DNA of 64,000 nucleotides from Euptelea pleiosperma (GCA_035048495.1 CM068552.1:24430154-24494153); one strand, 5' to 3'. Shown: positions 33,593 through 45,558, counted from the first letter of the stretch. Notes: a model not told the origin generated them from the letters alone. Translations and numbers: made by a program.

Positions 33593-36384
33593 TGAAAGTA
33601 GGTTTTTTCCGCGTCGTTGGTTACAGAAACCCTAATTCCAACACATTTGTAATTTGATCCAAATTTTAATCCTGCAAAATATGAGCTTTTGTATAGGGAT
33701 TCGTGTCGGATGTCGATCCGCACTCAGAATTAGTCGGATTAGCGCGAATTAGAACATAAAATGACAGATAATATACAAGAGAAAAAGGAGAATGATGGAA
33801 GAGATCAGAAGGGCTAGTCGACTTAAAACACATCCAAATAAGATCCAGAGAATACTAAGATCATCAAAATCAAATTGCATTAATTAAACTGTTGCTTACA
33901 TGAAATAAATGACAGAAATAAATAAAGCGATAAATCTATTCTAGAAAGCATGTAAGAAAGCATGTAAAAAGAGATTTTAGAGAGAGAGGAAGAAGGTAGA
34001 GAGAGATTTTTCACACCTCGGTCGTTTACCGGCCGACAAGGTAGAGGTGAGAGAAAAACTCACCCTCTTGCATTCACCGAATGGAGTTGGCAGTGCAAAA
34101 AGGCGATCAGCCTGGGGAATCTTTGGATCGAAAACTTACCAATGATCGGATCGGATTTGATCACGAGAATGACCGAATGAGTGGTTTGTCCCGGTGAGTG
34201 GTTCAGCTCGGGGAGATCGGCCAGAGGATGTATGTGGTGCTTCTGTCAAATGGATGAAGATGATCACGGGCTCTAGGAGGAGGTGTTGCACTATCGCCCA
34301 AGAGCAGAGGAATCTGTATCTTGTTAGCATGGAAGAGGCACTAGGAGACGGTTGAGCATGGTCTGGTGGAGCAATCATGGATTGTTGTGCTTGGTTTGGA
34401 GAGGTGCTCCAGCATGAGAGGGGGAGATGACTTGCATGTTGTGCACGTGCAGGTTCAGGTTGATGATGGCGCAACAATGGAGAGAGGCACCCCATGAACA
34501 GCAAGAGCTGATAAGATGCTGGCCGGAGTTGCTGGTTTGAGTAGCAGCGAACAGGGAGGAGATCGATGGGAAGGAGGGAAGCATGCACACTGGCCCGGAC
34601 CCGTGAAGATCAGGAGGGCAGCACGGTTGTTGCTCTTGGTTCTTGCTAGAGATGTAGACCTGTGCTGGCTATGGTGGAAACAGTAACATGGAGGCAAGCT
34701 GGCCGGAAGTAGCAGGTCCAAGGTGTTGCAGACGGTTATGGGAGTGGGCAGCAAGCTACCGGTGGTAGCACTGGCAGGTTCCAATGAGGGAAGCTAACGG
34801 CTTCCCCCTTTCGTCTTCTCCTTCTCCTCTTTTCTTTTTTTGGTTTTCTTTTCTCTTCTTTTTATTTTTATTTTCTGGTTTTATAGAGAGGAAGAGAATG
34901 GTAGAAGAGAGGAGAACGTGGGAATCCAAAACGTGGCTGGAAAGGGGGGTTGCAAAATTGAGAAGGGAGTGAATGGGGCGGTTGCTGTAACAGGCGGTGG
35001 TAATGGAGCAGCAAGGAGGCGGCAGCAACAGGCGGGGGTACTGGAGATGAGATCGCCACCACCTGCAACAAGAGAACACGTCCCCAAGAAGAGGACATGC
35101 TAGAGAGGGATAGAAGAGAGAACGTCGTTCTTCCCCAACGTGGAGAAGAGATGGGGAGAGAAGAGAATGTGGGAGAGTTATCGGCCGGAGTTGCAGCCTG
35201 CAACTCCAGTGAAAATGTGAAGATGAAGACGGTGAAGAAGATGAAGAAGAAGGTGAGACTCGGGCCAAAAGAGAGGGAAAGAAGGAGAAGGGGAAGAAGG
35301 AGAAGCCGTTGGGGAAGGAGAGGAGGAGAGGGGTTTGAAAATTAGGGTTCGTACCCCTCCTTCCCCCTTTATATAAGCTCCTAATTTCCATAATGGAAAT
35401 TAGGAATTTTGGGAAATAAAAAAAAAATTAAAATTTTTTTTTAAGTAAAACCATACTTTTCTTTGGGGAATTTTTCCATTTAGTGGACTCTCCTTTTTTT
35501 AAATTTAATTTAAATTATTTTGAAATTCACGGGGTCCACTAACTGGTCGGACAGCAGATCGATGATGATGGGCCCGGCTACTGGCCCACATGGATTGATG
35601 ATGTCCATCGTCTCACAAGATGATGTGACAGACAATCTGATGGCGATCGGATGGATGGTGACTTGATTGGGACCTAGATTGGTAGATCGACGGATCTAGA
35701 GAGATCCAACGATCTGGTGGAAGATCCAACGGTCAGAAAGCTAAGGGAGATGAGACAGAGCCAATGGACAGGAGTTCTAGGGTTAGGTCAGTAGATTTGA
35801 GGACCGAGAGATGAAGAGAGAGAGAGAATAAGGAGAGATGAGAGAGAAAATATCAGAAAATGGAGATAAAAGTATTGGCAGAGGGTCTGGAACCCCGGTC
35901 TTCACTGTGACCATCCTCACACTTCTCCAGTAGAGTAGACTATCATTCTTTGCTGACTCATGTGGCTTTAAACGCTTTGGTCCATCTCTTGGTCATTGGC
36001 TCTCCTGCTCTTTTCTTTCTTTGGGCCGGCTTTTTGGTCCTCTTATTCAGTTCATATCTTCTAGTCATAGCATGTGGGCTCTTTAAGCTTTGATAATGGG
36101 CTTTCCTGATCGATGTGGGCTCGCAAGTCTCGAGAATTGTCCCATCGGGGTTTCCTGCGACAGAAGAAGCGCGTAATGAGACTCTATCAGAATGACTTAA
36201 TGTCTAGACTTCCGAAAATGTGTTTAATGCATGCAAATATACCATTTCGTCCAGAAAAGTGTGTTCTACGCAACAAAAGAGACTCTTACGTAGAAAAGTA
36301 GATAAATAGAGCATTTTAACGTAGGAGAGTATGAAAACGCTTAGAAGATAACAGTGGAAAATACGTACTTTTAAGCGAATATCA
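33593..36384 (-). repeat. E2 5' LTR
   Basis: A full-length LTR of 2,792 bp with TG...CA ends. It carries a TATA box (TATATAAAG on the minus strand, about 35371-35379), a hairpin at 35184-35208, and the conserved first 230 bp seen in all Athila-like LTRs here. Confidence 0.9.
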
Positions 36385-36389
36385 TAAGT

Positions 36390-36843
36390 CATTGACCTCA
36401 TCTGACCTTGCCGGAATGAGATGGAAATAAATCCCGTCAAGTAAGTCATTTGACCTCATTTGACCTTGCCGGGATGAGATGGAAATAGATCCCATCAAGT
36501 AAGTCTGTTGACCTTGTCGGGATATATACATCCAGCAAGTCATATGACCTTGCCGGGATGAGATTGAAATAGACCCCGTCAAGTAAGTCTGTTGACCTTG
36601 TTGGGATATATGCATCCAGCAAGTCATATGACCTTGCCGGGATGAGATTGAAATAGATCCCGTCAAGTAAGTCTGTTGACCTTGTCAGGATATATGCATC
36701 CAGCAAGTCATATGACCTTGCCGGGATGAGATTGAAATAGATCCCGTCAAGTAAGTCTGTTGACCTTGTCGGAATATATGCATCCAGCAAGTCATATGAC
36801 CTTGCCGGGATGAAATTGAAATAGATCTCGTCAAGGAGATCAA
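36390..36843. repeat. 84-bp tandem repeat in Tat-like solo LTR
   Basis: The phrase GTTGACCTTGTCGGGATATA recurs near 36507, 36591, 36675 and 36759 with an 84-bp period, alternating with GACCTTGCCGGGATGAGAT. Because 84 is a multiple of three, the minus strand shows a repetitive 28-residue reading frame, which I regard as a by-product. Confidence 0.85.
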
Positions 36844-38302
36844 TAATAGATATGTCGGGCAAGATTGAATGCTTCCCGACATATTAAAGGTTGAAACGTT
36901 AATGCGTTCTGTTAGCACTGCCTCAATATGTCAATCATTCCATCCTGACACGTGGCACTTCCAATGAATGGAAGTTGTGTGACACGATGGGACAGTTTAT
37001 GGCTCCTGATGATGCCTCCGGCGCATTTACTCTCGCATGCTGTCTATCAACATGCGTCATCTTTTCACGACTGCACGTCGTCAATATTCGACTTGCTGGA
37101 AAATACGGCACCCACACCTACCTCGGATTGGTTCTTTAATAGAGGTAAAGAATTATGTCAACTCTAGAAGTGCTTAGATGGAACTCTCCTTGGAGTATGT
37201 GATTTTCCTCGGTGTCCCTTTTGATTTTCCCTTCTAGTTCGAGTGTGATCGTACTTCAGATGAAAGTCGATCTGAGCTTTCTCTTTTCTCTCTAATAGAG
37301 TTTTTCTCTTATCTCTAATGAAGTTTCTCTTTCTCTAAATTTTGGTAAAAGTGGTTGAGTTTTGTGGAATGAATCTCTAATGTTTATTCAATAAATAGAT
37401 TGGTTTGATTTTCAAAAACATTCAAAATTTGAATTATTTTAAAATTATTCCCTCATCCAAGTCTCTCAGATCCATAAATAAATGGATTGAGAAGTGATTT
37501 TCGTAACTCTCAAAGGAGTGAAGTTTTCAACCATTTAAAACTCTTATTTTTAATTAATTATGAGTTAAAAATGGGCCCAAGGCCTATATGTATCTACTAG
37601 GCTTCATTTAAGATTACTTCTAAGCCCAAAAGGTCTCTAAATTGGCCCGTACCACCCAACAATTATAACTCAATCAAACATGAAATTACTTATATTAATA
37701 ATTTAAACATTTATTAATTATGCATCATGTTGGAAATTATGCCATTATACACGAATCATTATAATTCATTTAATTACTCTATAAATTTTTCCAAAATCAA
37801 AAATTTGTCTCTTAAATGTCAAATTTTACCCATGGGTTCCACTATTCATGGAAACCCTAATTTAGACCTTAAAATAAAGAAAATAAAGTTTCTGAGATTA
37901 TTGGATGTAGAGAATTTATTAAGTTGTACGATCATGCCGGAAATGTCGGTTCATCGTTCTGATGTCACATGGATGTGTTTTGAATGAGTTTAGTCCAACT
38001 AGGGATCTCGTGGGTCCCGTCAGCAGAAATTTTATTATTCTCTTATTGTGTTACACACATTATTAAATGTTGAAAAAGTGACCATAAAGATTTGAAAATG
38101 TATAGGTGTCCTAAGTTCATTTGAATGTCAACTGAATTTTATAGTGATTACCTCTCTAGGGTTAAGTTCTAAAAATTTACGAAGTGTCGGTTCTTACAAT
38201 CTAGTAATTAATCCTAGTCAACAAATTTAAATTGACATTTGTATCCTAATAAAGAATATTACCACAATACCCTAGAACGAAAGTTCAAGGTATTACAGTA
38301 AG

Positions 38303-38641
38303 GAAGTTCTTTATCTCGAGTGGGGTTTTGAACCAACCGATCATTGGCCCTATGTATCCCTATGTAGTGCATATTTTTGGGCACTAATTGCACAGATGTT
38401 TAGCCCACCTCTTGGAGGATATACACACCAAACTCATCATGATTGGTTATCTCTAGCCATTAGATTTTAGCACTTTTTAAGGAGTAATTCTAGTCGTCCT
38501 ATTCAAGCATTTTTTTTTGTATTAATATCCAACAACTAGAAATCTTCAGCTTAGCTAATTTTTGGTGTGTATATCCACCAAGGGGTGTGAAAAGTCTTGA
38601 TTGTCAATTCTAGGAACTTTTAGCTCTTCTGTTAATTATAT
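38303..38641. other. Intergenic spacer, no gene
   Basis: No coding sequence. It carries loose versions of the phrases GATGTTTAGCCCACC and GATTGGTTATCTCTAGCC that recur in the MITE-rich zones at 40380-40640 and 59380-60960, so it is probably an old MITE-like sequence. Confidence 0.4.
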
Positions 38642-40036
38642 TGTTAAGTTACAAGTTTGTTGAAGACTGAAGCATTGAAGATCAAGTGGACTTCATCAAC
38701 TCAAAGAAGACTTAAAGATGAAGAATAACAACCAAAGTGTTCAAGCCCCACTAAAGACAGAGTCAAAGCTCAAACCATGAAAATTTAAAGCAAATGATTG
38801 AAAGCACATTCTCACTCTACGAACGTTCAACTATCAAGAATCTCGAGCTGCTAATATCTGCGTATATCTAAGGGTACACCGCGCGTATGCCAGCGGATCA
38901 AAATTTACCTTAGATGATTCCCTGCTAGTTTGGTATACTTAAATTGGTATTTTTCGGAGAAGGTCTAAGAGGACCGGTCGACCGACCATTTTAAGCGGTT
39001 GACCAATCAAAAGGTGTGGGCGACCGGACCTCTCTGTACCAAATTTTTCTGGTTCTGATCTGAGCGGGCGACCGACCAAAATATGCGATTGACCGAAGTC
39101 CGGTCAACGTACCAAAATATGCGGTTGACCCCACTCCATGATCTCATTTTGACTTGATCTTTTTTACGAGTTTAGGTGCATTTTGGCCCTTCAAACGACT
39201 ATTTTTGGTTAATTTCTATTGAGTGGAGGCCGGCTTATAAATTAGAGCCTTCCCCCCTCATAAGAAGTAACCCAATCAAGAGATCTCTAAGCTCCCATCC
39301 TTAGATTATCACTCTCTGAGTCCGGAGATTTGAATTTGTGAGAGTTTCACTTGAGTAAAGCTGTGTATTCCTTGTGAAGGCTCTAAGTGTTTGAAGAGAC
39401 TATTAGCTATTGTTTTCTGCAAGCATCTTCTTTCAAGAAGATTACTCTTGGCAGAGTGTCTCTTAGGCAAATTCTCCTCCAAAGGATTCTCCATTTGATC
39501 GTATTCATCTAAAAGTAAGTGTCTTTATGATCAAATCCTTTTAGATAGAATTCGAAGTTTATGAACATTGAATATTTGTGATTGGTAGATGAGTAATGAC
39601 TCATCTAACTGAGTTGAGGATTGTAGATCCATGAAAAAAGAATTTCTCTAAATAGACTACTGGCCTAGGCTGACTCTCTAGGTGAGCGAGAAGTAATTCT
39701 CGTTAGATTAAAACTAAGTGATATCTTAGTTAGTTGATTATTTATTTTAATTGAATATGTTGTGATGCATGATTGAGATAATATAATATTACTCGTGTTA
39801 AGTATTGGACAGTGGACGTAGGTGAAGAGTCGCCGAACCACTATCAATCTGAGTCTCGTGTGATTGTGAATGTTTGCATTTCTTTTGTCTAAAATTTTCT
39901 AATATCTATGTTCTGTGGATGATTCATACTTTGATTGTTTTATCATTTTCCGCCTTATGTGATCATTATTTTTAATCCATATAGAATCGGCAGATAAATT
40001 AAAAATTATCCTATTCACCCCCCTTTAGGACATAAC
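38642..40036 (+). mobile_element. Copia-like LTR, probably solo
   Basis: It starts TGTTAAGTTACAAG and contains GACCGGTCGACCGACC-type palindromic phrases (38971-39130), a TATA box (TTATAAATT, about 39235), a GTGGACGTAGGTGAAG phrase near 39812 and TCCTATTCACCCCCC near 40010. This combination is typical of plant copia (Maximus/SIRE-like) LTRs and their 3' borders. No matching TSD was found and the 3' limit is approximate. There is no internal coding region. Confidence 0.45.
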
Positions 40037-40202
40037 GTGGTAATTAAAATAGAATTTCAGGGTGTTTAGTTAGTGGGCCTAGAAATATGCATTAGGTAGG
40101 GCCACTGATTGATCCAATCGAAAGTGTTGGTTCAAAGAATTTTCCACTCTGTAATTATGTAGCTCTTTATACAATGAATGCCATCATTGGAGTAGAACTT
40201 TG

Positions 40203-40372
40203 TGAGAAATTTTTTGAAGCAGTGTTCATACACCAATAATTGTGCCCCACATGTACCCATGGTTTAGGGCCTTAAGCTTTGGTTTTAAAAACTACTTTTT
40301 AAAAAGTAACCATGGGTATATGTGGCCCGTGATCATTGCTTCAAAAATCCCACTGCTTCAAAAAATTTCTCA
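40203..40372. mobile_element. 170-bp MITE with 22-bp TIRs
   Basis: The terminal inverted repeats start TGAGAAATTTTTTGAAGC and are perfect over 22 bp. The flanks AACTTTG at 40196-40202 and 40373-40379 form a 7-bp TSD (8 bp with one mismatch if the ends move by one base). The interior is also palindromic (ACATGTACCCATGG against CCATGGGTATATGT), so the whole element folds back. A hAT-type MITE fits best. Confidence 0.75.
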
Positions 40373-40379
40373 AACTTTG

Positions 40380-40717
40380 CTGACACAATACGAGCCATGC
40401 GGCATATTTTTAGAGATTTCTGACCGTATGGATGTTTGGCCCAATCCTAGATGGACATATAGAAAAAAAATTAGCCTGATTTGTGATTTCTAATAGTTGG
40501 ATTGGAGTGGTTTTCAAGGGTTAATTTTTAACCACGGAAATTGAGCATTATTGACCGTTATTTTGGGTACTCAGGTCGAAAGGTATGAAATCACTAATCA
40601 GGTTGATTTTTGGTTCGTAGGTCTACCTATTGGCGGCGGTCATTAAAGTTAGGGTCAGGCTCAAGGGACACCTATTTTCACACGCAATTTCACATAAAAA
40701 AATCGTGGGAGGCCAAT
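40380..40717. repeat. MITE-like sequence; left arm of a palindrome split by E3
   Basis: Bases 40640-40690 are an inverted match of about 59240-59290 (GTTAGGGTCAGGCTCAAGG against the complement of CTGAACCTGACCCTTAAAG). The sequence just left and right of E3 therefore belonged to one inverted-repeat element before E3 landed. Bases 40395-40640 repeat the phrase family GACCGTATGGATGTTTGGCC and AAATCACTAATCAGG found near 60480-60720. Confidence 0.6.
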
Positions 40718-43643
40718 TGTAAGTAGGTTTTTTCCGCGTCGTTGGTTACGGAAACCCTAGATTCAACACAATTTGTAATTATCCGAGACTTTTGACCTGT
40801 AAAATTAGCAATTTTGCACAGTGGCTCGTGTCGGATGTCGATCCGTACTCGGGATTAATCTGATTAGCGCAATAATGAACATAAAATGACGGTAAATTTG
40901 TAGAGAATGGAACATAATATTATTCAAATCAACTTCATTCAATCGAATATGTCTCTTACAATCAAGTAAAAATAACTAAATTATAAAGCATAAAAAAAAT
41001 AAAATAAAATAAAATAAACTAGAGAGAGAAAGAGAGAACTAGAGAGAGAAAATTAAACTTATAGAGAGAGAAAGAAATAGAGACAGAACGTGAGAAAAAA
41101 CAAAGAGAGATAGCAATAGAAACTAGAGAGTGGAGAGAGACAAGAAGATAAGTCCTAGAGAGAGAAAGTGATTGAAGAATAAGAGAGAAAGTGTAGACTT
41201 ACCATCCAACCTACCCAATGGTGAAGGGTACCACAATGAAGATCAAAGGAGATGGCAACTAGCCTAAGGGAGAGATGGTGGTGCGATGGTGCATGAGAAG
41301 GAAGGTTGCACGTGTGTGGTGGCTCAAGGAAGAAGATCCCACCACCACCTGATTGGAGTTGTAGATACGGTGGGAAGATGAGAGGAGAACGAAGAACAAC
41401 CACTTGCAACCGGTGGTTAGTGTTGGTGGCTGAGGAGCTATGGAGAAGCAGCAGGTAGCGGTCCTTTGGATGTGCACGGCCAGACACTACACCAACAAGT
41501 GAAGGAAATGATGCAGACCTGCAAAGAGGAGCTCATGAAGGAGACGTTGTAGATCTGAAAATGGTTGCATGCCGTCTGGTGGAACTTGCAACGTGAAGGA
41601 GGTGAAGAAGATGGTGGGCACACAGTTCAGCAGTGATAATCGAAGACGAGGAGGGTAGCACGTGGAGGAAGACGTACGATCTCTTACCAGAGTTGCAGGG
41701 TGTAGGTGTCGGCTGAATGTGGAAATCAACGGACAATTCCAGCGTGCAACTCCAGACAATGGTGAAGGCGTAGTGGACTGTGGATGTGCCCGGAAGATTG
41801 GAGAAGCTCGTGAGAACGGTGATGTGAGTAGCAGCCACCACCGTGGATAACAGATGTGTGTGGGAGAAAGGGTAGAGATGGAGAGATCAACACTGGTTGA
41901 TGCGCTCGTGAGGATGAAAGGAGGCATCACCGTTGTGGAGGGGTGCAAGGCTTGCTTCAACGTTGCTGTTTAGTGCAGCAAAGGGTGGCTCCAATGGAGG
42001 AGCCATTAGAACCATGGAGAGAAGGGGAGAGACTGTGGTATAGATGGCTGTGGAGTTGCAAGGGCTGTCTGTACTTTGGGCGATGGTGAAGGGTTGTGCG
42101 TGGAGGATGGCAGGAGCTTGCACGGTCTAACAGTGGCTGGAGAACCAGGAAAAACGAAAGGGGGGGGCGATGGCAGCAGTGGAGTTCTGCCTGAGTTTTA
42201 ATGGTGCTTCACCAATCCGGCGTGGAAGGAGAAGAAATAAGAAGAAGAAGAGCAGGAGGAGAAGGAGCTTACCGTGTGGGGTTGCTGGGTTCGTGATGAA
42301 CCGTGAGGAGGAGGCGGTGCTGTAGGGCTGCAATTCCGGCAGTGGTTCAAATGGAGAAGACGGTGGTAGAAGTGAACGGTGCAGGCGGTGCTAGTGGTGT
42401 TGCTCGCCTTTGCAGACGCAGGAAGAAGAAGAAAAAGAAGAAGAGGAAGGAGAAGAAGAAGCGGCCAGAGTTCTGCAACTCCGGCGAGATCAAGAAGAAG
42501 AAGAAGAAGAAGAAGAAGAAAGGGAAGGAAGAAGAGAAGGAGAACGTGGGGGATGGTTTTTGGGAGAGAAAAGAGAAGAAAGGTGGGGGATTAGGGTTCC
42601 AAAGAACCCTTCTCCTTCCCCTTTTAAAGCTCCCTAGTTTCCATTAATGGAAATTAGGGAATTTTTGAAATAAAAAAAAATATATATATATTTTAAAGTA
42701 AAACTCTACTTTTCTTTGGGAATGTCCCAATTTAGTGGACCCCCCATTTTTTAAAATTTAATTAAAATTATTTTGAAATTCACGGGGTCCACTAACTGGT
42801 CGGACAGCGGGTCGATGATGATGGGCCCGGCTACTGGCCCACATGGATTGATGATGTCCATCGTCTCACAAGATGATGTGACAGACAGTCTGATGGCGAT
42901 CGGATGGATGGTGACTTGATTGGGACCCAGAATGGTAGATCGACGATCTAGAGAGATCCAACGGTCTGATTGAAGATCCAACGGTCAGAAAGCTAAGGGA
43001 GATGAGATAGAGCCGATGGGCAGGAGTTCTGGTTAGGTCAGTAGATTCGAGGACCGAGAGATGAAGAGAGAGAGAGAATAAGGAGAGATGAGAGAGAAAG
43101 TATCAGAAAATGGAGATAAAAGTATTGGCAGAGGGTCTGGAACCCTGGTCTTCACTGTGACCATCCTCACGCTTCTCCAGTAGAGTAGACTATCATTCCT
43201 TGCTGACTCATGTAGCTTTAAACGCTTTGGTCCGTCTTTTGGTCATTGGCTCTCCTACTCTCTTCGTTCTTTGGGTCAGCTTTTTGGTCCTCTTATTCAG
43301 CCCATATTTGGCCCATATCTTCTAGTCATAGCATGTGGGCTCTTTAAGCTTTGATAATGGGCTTTCCTGATCGATGTGGGCTCGCAAGTCTCGAGAATTG
43401 TCCCATCGGGGTTTCCTGCGACAGAAGAAGCGCGTAATGAGACTCTATCAGAATGACTTCATGTCTAGACTTCCGAAAATGTGTTTAATGCACGCAAATA
43501 TACCATTTCGTCCAGAAAAGTGTGTTCTACGCAACACAAGAGACTTACGTAGGAAAGTAGATAAATAGAGTATTTTAACGTAGGAGAATGCAATAACGCT
43601 AAAATGATAATTGCTTAAAATAAGCACTTTTGAGCGAATATCA
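40718..43643 (-). repeat. E3 3' LTR
   Basis: 2,926 bp, TG...CA. It contains AGAGAG-rich blocks, GAA tracts (42418-42530), a short hairpin at 42464-42484 and a TA run at 42680-42690. It lacks the 71-bp duplication found in the 5' LTR. Confidence 0.9.
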
Positions 43644-43655
43644 CAACCCCCAACC
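43644..43655 (-). other. E3 polypurine tract
   Basis: The minus strand reads GGTTGGGGGTTG next to the 3' LTR. Core copies also lie at 45235-45244 and 45519-45528. Confidence 0.8.
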
Positions 43656-45558
43656 AGCATATTGCCAATCCTTGGCAATTAGTGCGAAATAAATGAGCTT
43701 AAAAGGACTCTGCACATGCTGCACACTTTTTCATATTAGCTCAGGGAAAACATCGTTCGTCAAATCATTGAATGGATGCAAAAATAGTTATATACTAGCG
43801 AAGAGTTGGAAAGTTTTGGCAAGACTATAGACTGATAATCATGACCTAGAATAGTCAGACTCTGCGTGTGTGTGTGCTCAACATTCTCATCATCCGACAG
43901 TAAAGATTTCTAGATCACCTCTAAGTTTTTATGCCTCGACCTCAAATCTTACATGTTTAGCACTCAGAATAGAATTACATAAGAAGGGTTTTCTTCTTTT
44001 CTCTCAATTTATATGTGAGGAGATGTGTTGATATATGAAAGCAAAGATCTCACATATGTATTATTTAAAGGAATGACATCTTTAACAGAAGAAGATCTCA
44101 TGATTGGAATACCACTTCACTCGGGAACATCAGATCAAACTCTATAGCTTCTCCTTCTCCAATCTCTACATTTTATGATCATGCTACCCTAGAATCAAAT
44201 AGGACTTTCCTAGGTTAAAATGAGGCTTAGGTCTGGTGTAGAAAAATAAAAGGATACAGGATTTCAAAGATCTTGAGAGGATATTGCCATTTTCTTGCAT
44301 TTTTCCTGTGGCGTAACACCATTATCTGGTTCTTTTTCCTTTTTTTTTCGTATTTTTCTCTTTTTCTTGATATTTCTGAGACTGCTCAATTTCTTTTCAG
44401 CTCTTCTTCATACTTTCTTTCCATATTTTGTTTTCAGCTTGAACCACTTTCTTTTCCTTTTGATTCTTCTTCTTTACTTTTCTTTCACGGTACACCCACA
44501 TCAGTTATTCTTTATCCTTCTCAAAAGTAGGGTAGCTAGTAACACTTCGTAGCTGAACTGGGTTTTTGGTTAATGGGCTTAACACGAAAAGGCTTTTATA
44601 GAAAGGTTCAAAGGGTTTCTAGTAAAGTATAATTTAAGGGAGTAAAAAGGCTGAATGGTTCAGAAAAATGGCCTAAATCATTTTCTAGGGTTTGCACTAT
44701 CATGTGTACTGTCTTGACTGGATATAGAGAAGGTTCTGTCGTAGTAATCCAATGTTGATATCGTTCTGAGTTTTATGATCGAAGCAAAAGATAATGAGAT
44801 CTCTCAACGAATATTGTGGGCATGAAGAATAGTGAGTCATCTTGTGACTCAGGATTAATGTATAACTCTCTGAAATGATTAAAGGCTCGAAAGCTCACTG
44901 GGTTAGGTCTTCACAATTATTCTCACAGGATCTCTAGAATTTCCAAACTTAGGATGACTCTGATATTAATAGTGTACAATTGTGCCGAATATGAGTTTTT
45001 CTGAGTTTTCAAACCTGCTGTAGTCACGCTTAACTTGACTCAATGCTAACTTTAAACAAAAATTGACATCCTCAATACTGACTTAACGGAGGTTTTCCGC
45101 TAATCAAAGTCAGGGTATTTGACACATTTTTGAAATTCTAGAAAATTTTTGGAGAATATCGGAAATCACCCCAAAAATAAGAAATTTTTTTTTTTTTTTT
45201 ATCAAAATGAAGACATGAGTTTTGGTAAATTCCCACCCCCAACCAAAATACAGCACCGTCCTCGGTGCTCATGACCGGAACATAAAATGATGAAAAATTG
45301 GTGATGATGAAGCAAAGGTTCAGGGAGGATGTTACCAAGTCGGCAGAACTCGACAGTATGTGGTACCTGATGATAGGAAGAATGAATGTACCAGCATTTT
45401 CAGAGATATAACAGTAAGAACAAATGCATGAGACTCATGTACTCTAGGAATACCGGAATTGCCTTTCCGAAAGCGTTAAGTTTTACGTCTTCAGCCAGAC
45501 ACAAGGGGGGTGACAGGCACCCCCAACCAAGTTGGAGCACAGGAGACTGAGTGGATCA
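43656..45558 (-). other. E3 3' noncoding region
   Basis: About 1.9 kb after the integrase stop, collinear with E1 and E2. Some Athila elements carry an env-like ORF here, but no open frame of meaningful length or composition exists on the coding strand. Confidence 0.7.

Larger units (their letters stand above)
26013..36384 (-). mobile_element. E2: non-autonomous Athila-like element, TSD TAAGT
   Basis: A complete element with LTRs 26013-28030 (3') and 33593-36384 (5') and a 5,562-bp internal region. The TSD TAAGT is at 26008-26012 and 36385-36389. The internal region is collinear with E1 from PPT to PBS, with the same missing domains. It inserted inside the tandem array of the Tat-like solo LTR: the flanks GATCCCATCACGTAAGT and CATTGACCTC are contiguous repeat-unit sequence when joined. 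The 3' LTR carries a deletion of about 785 bp compared with the 5' LTR. Confidence 0.9.
25391..37116 (-). mobile_element. Tat-like solo LTR, TSD CCTAC, split by E2
   Basis: It begins TGTGGGGGAAAA and ends GGCACCCACA. The TSD CCTAC is at 25386-25390 and 37117-37121. Net sequence is 25391-26012 plus 36390-37116, about 1.35 kb. It matches the LTR at 1-1020, which gives the orientation. No internal region is present, so it is a solo LTR. Confidence 0.85.
18049..38297 (+). mobile_element. Tekay/Del-like solo LTR, 2.75 kb, split by two nested insertions; TSD GTAAG
   Basis: It begins TGTCACGCCCCGAATTCGGG and ends CAAGGTATTACA. The TSD GTAAG is at 18044-18048 and 38298-38302. Its own sequence is 18049-19312, 25081-25390 and 37122-38297, about 2,750 bp once the two inserts and their TSDs are removed. 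There is no internal region, so it is a solo LTR left by LTR-LTR recombination. Phrases such as CTGTGGAAGCG (about 18304) and GTGAGCTAAAAGCC (about 18980) are typical of plant chromovirus LTRs. Orientation is inferred from the TGTCACGCCCC start. Confidence 0.75.

Noticed and set aside
34136..34784. Paired minus-strand ORFs (about 150 and 109 codons) shared by both E2 LTRs (26557-27202 and 34136-34784)
   Set aside because: Identity follows from the two LTRs being copies; the frames overlap each other and there is no start context or recognisable domain.
36446..36862. Minus-strand repetitive 28-residue protein (LLDGIYFNLIPARSYDLLDA)
   Set aside because: It is an outcome of an 84-bp tandem repeat, a multiple of three, in an LTR; the repeat is interrupted by E2 and is not in frame in the other LTR copy.
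43656..45558. An env-like ORF in the E3 3' region, as found in some Athila elements
   Set aside because: No sizeable open frame on the coding strand; the region is noncoding in all three elements.
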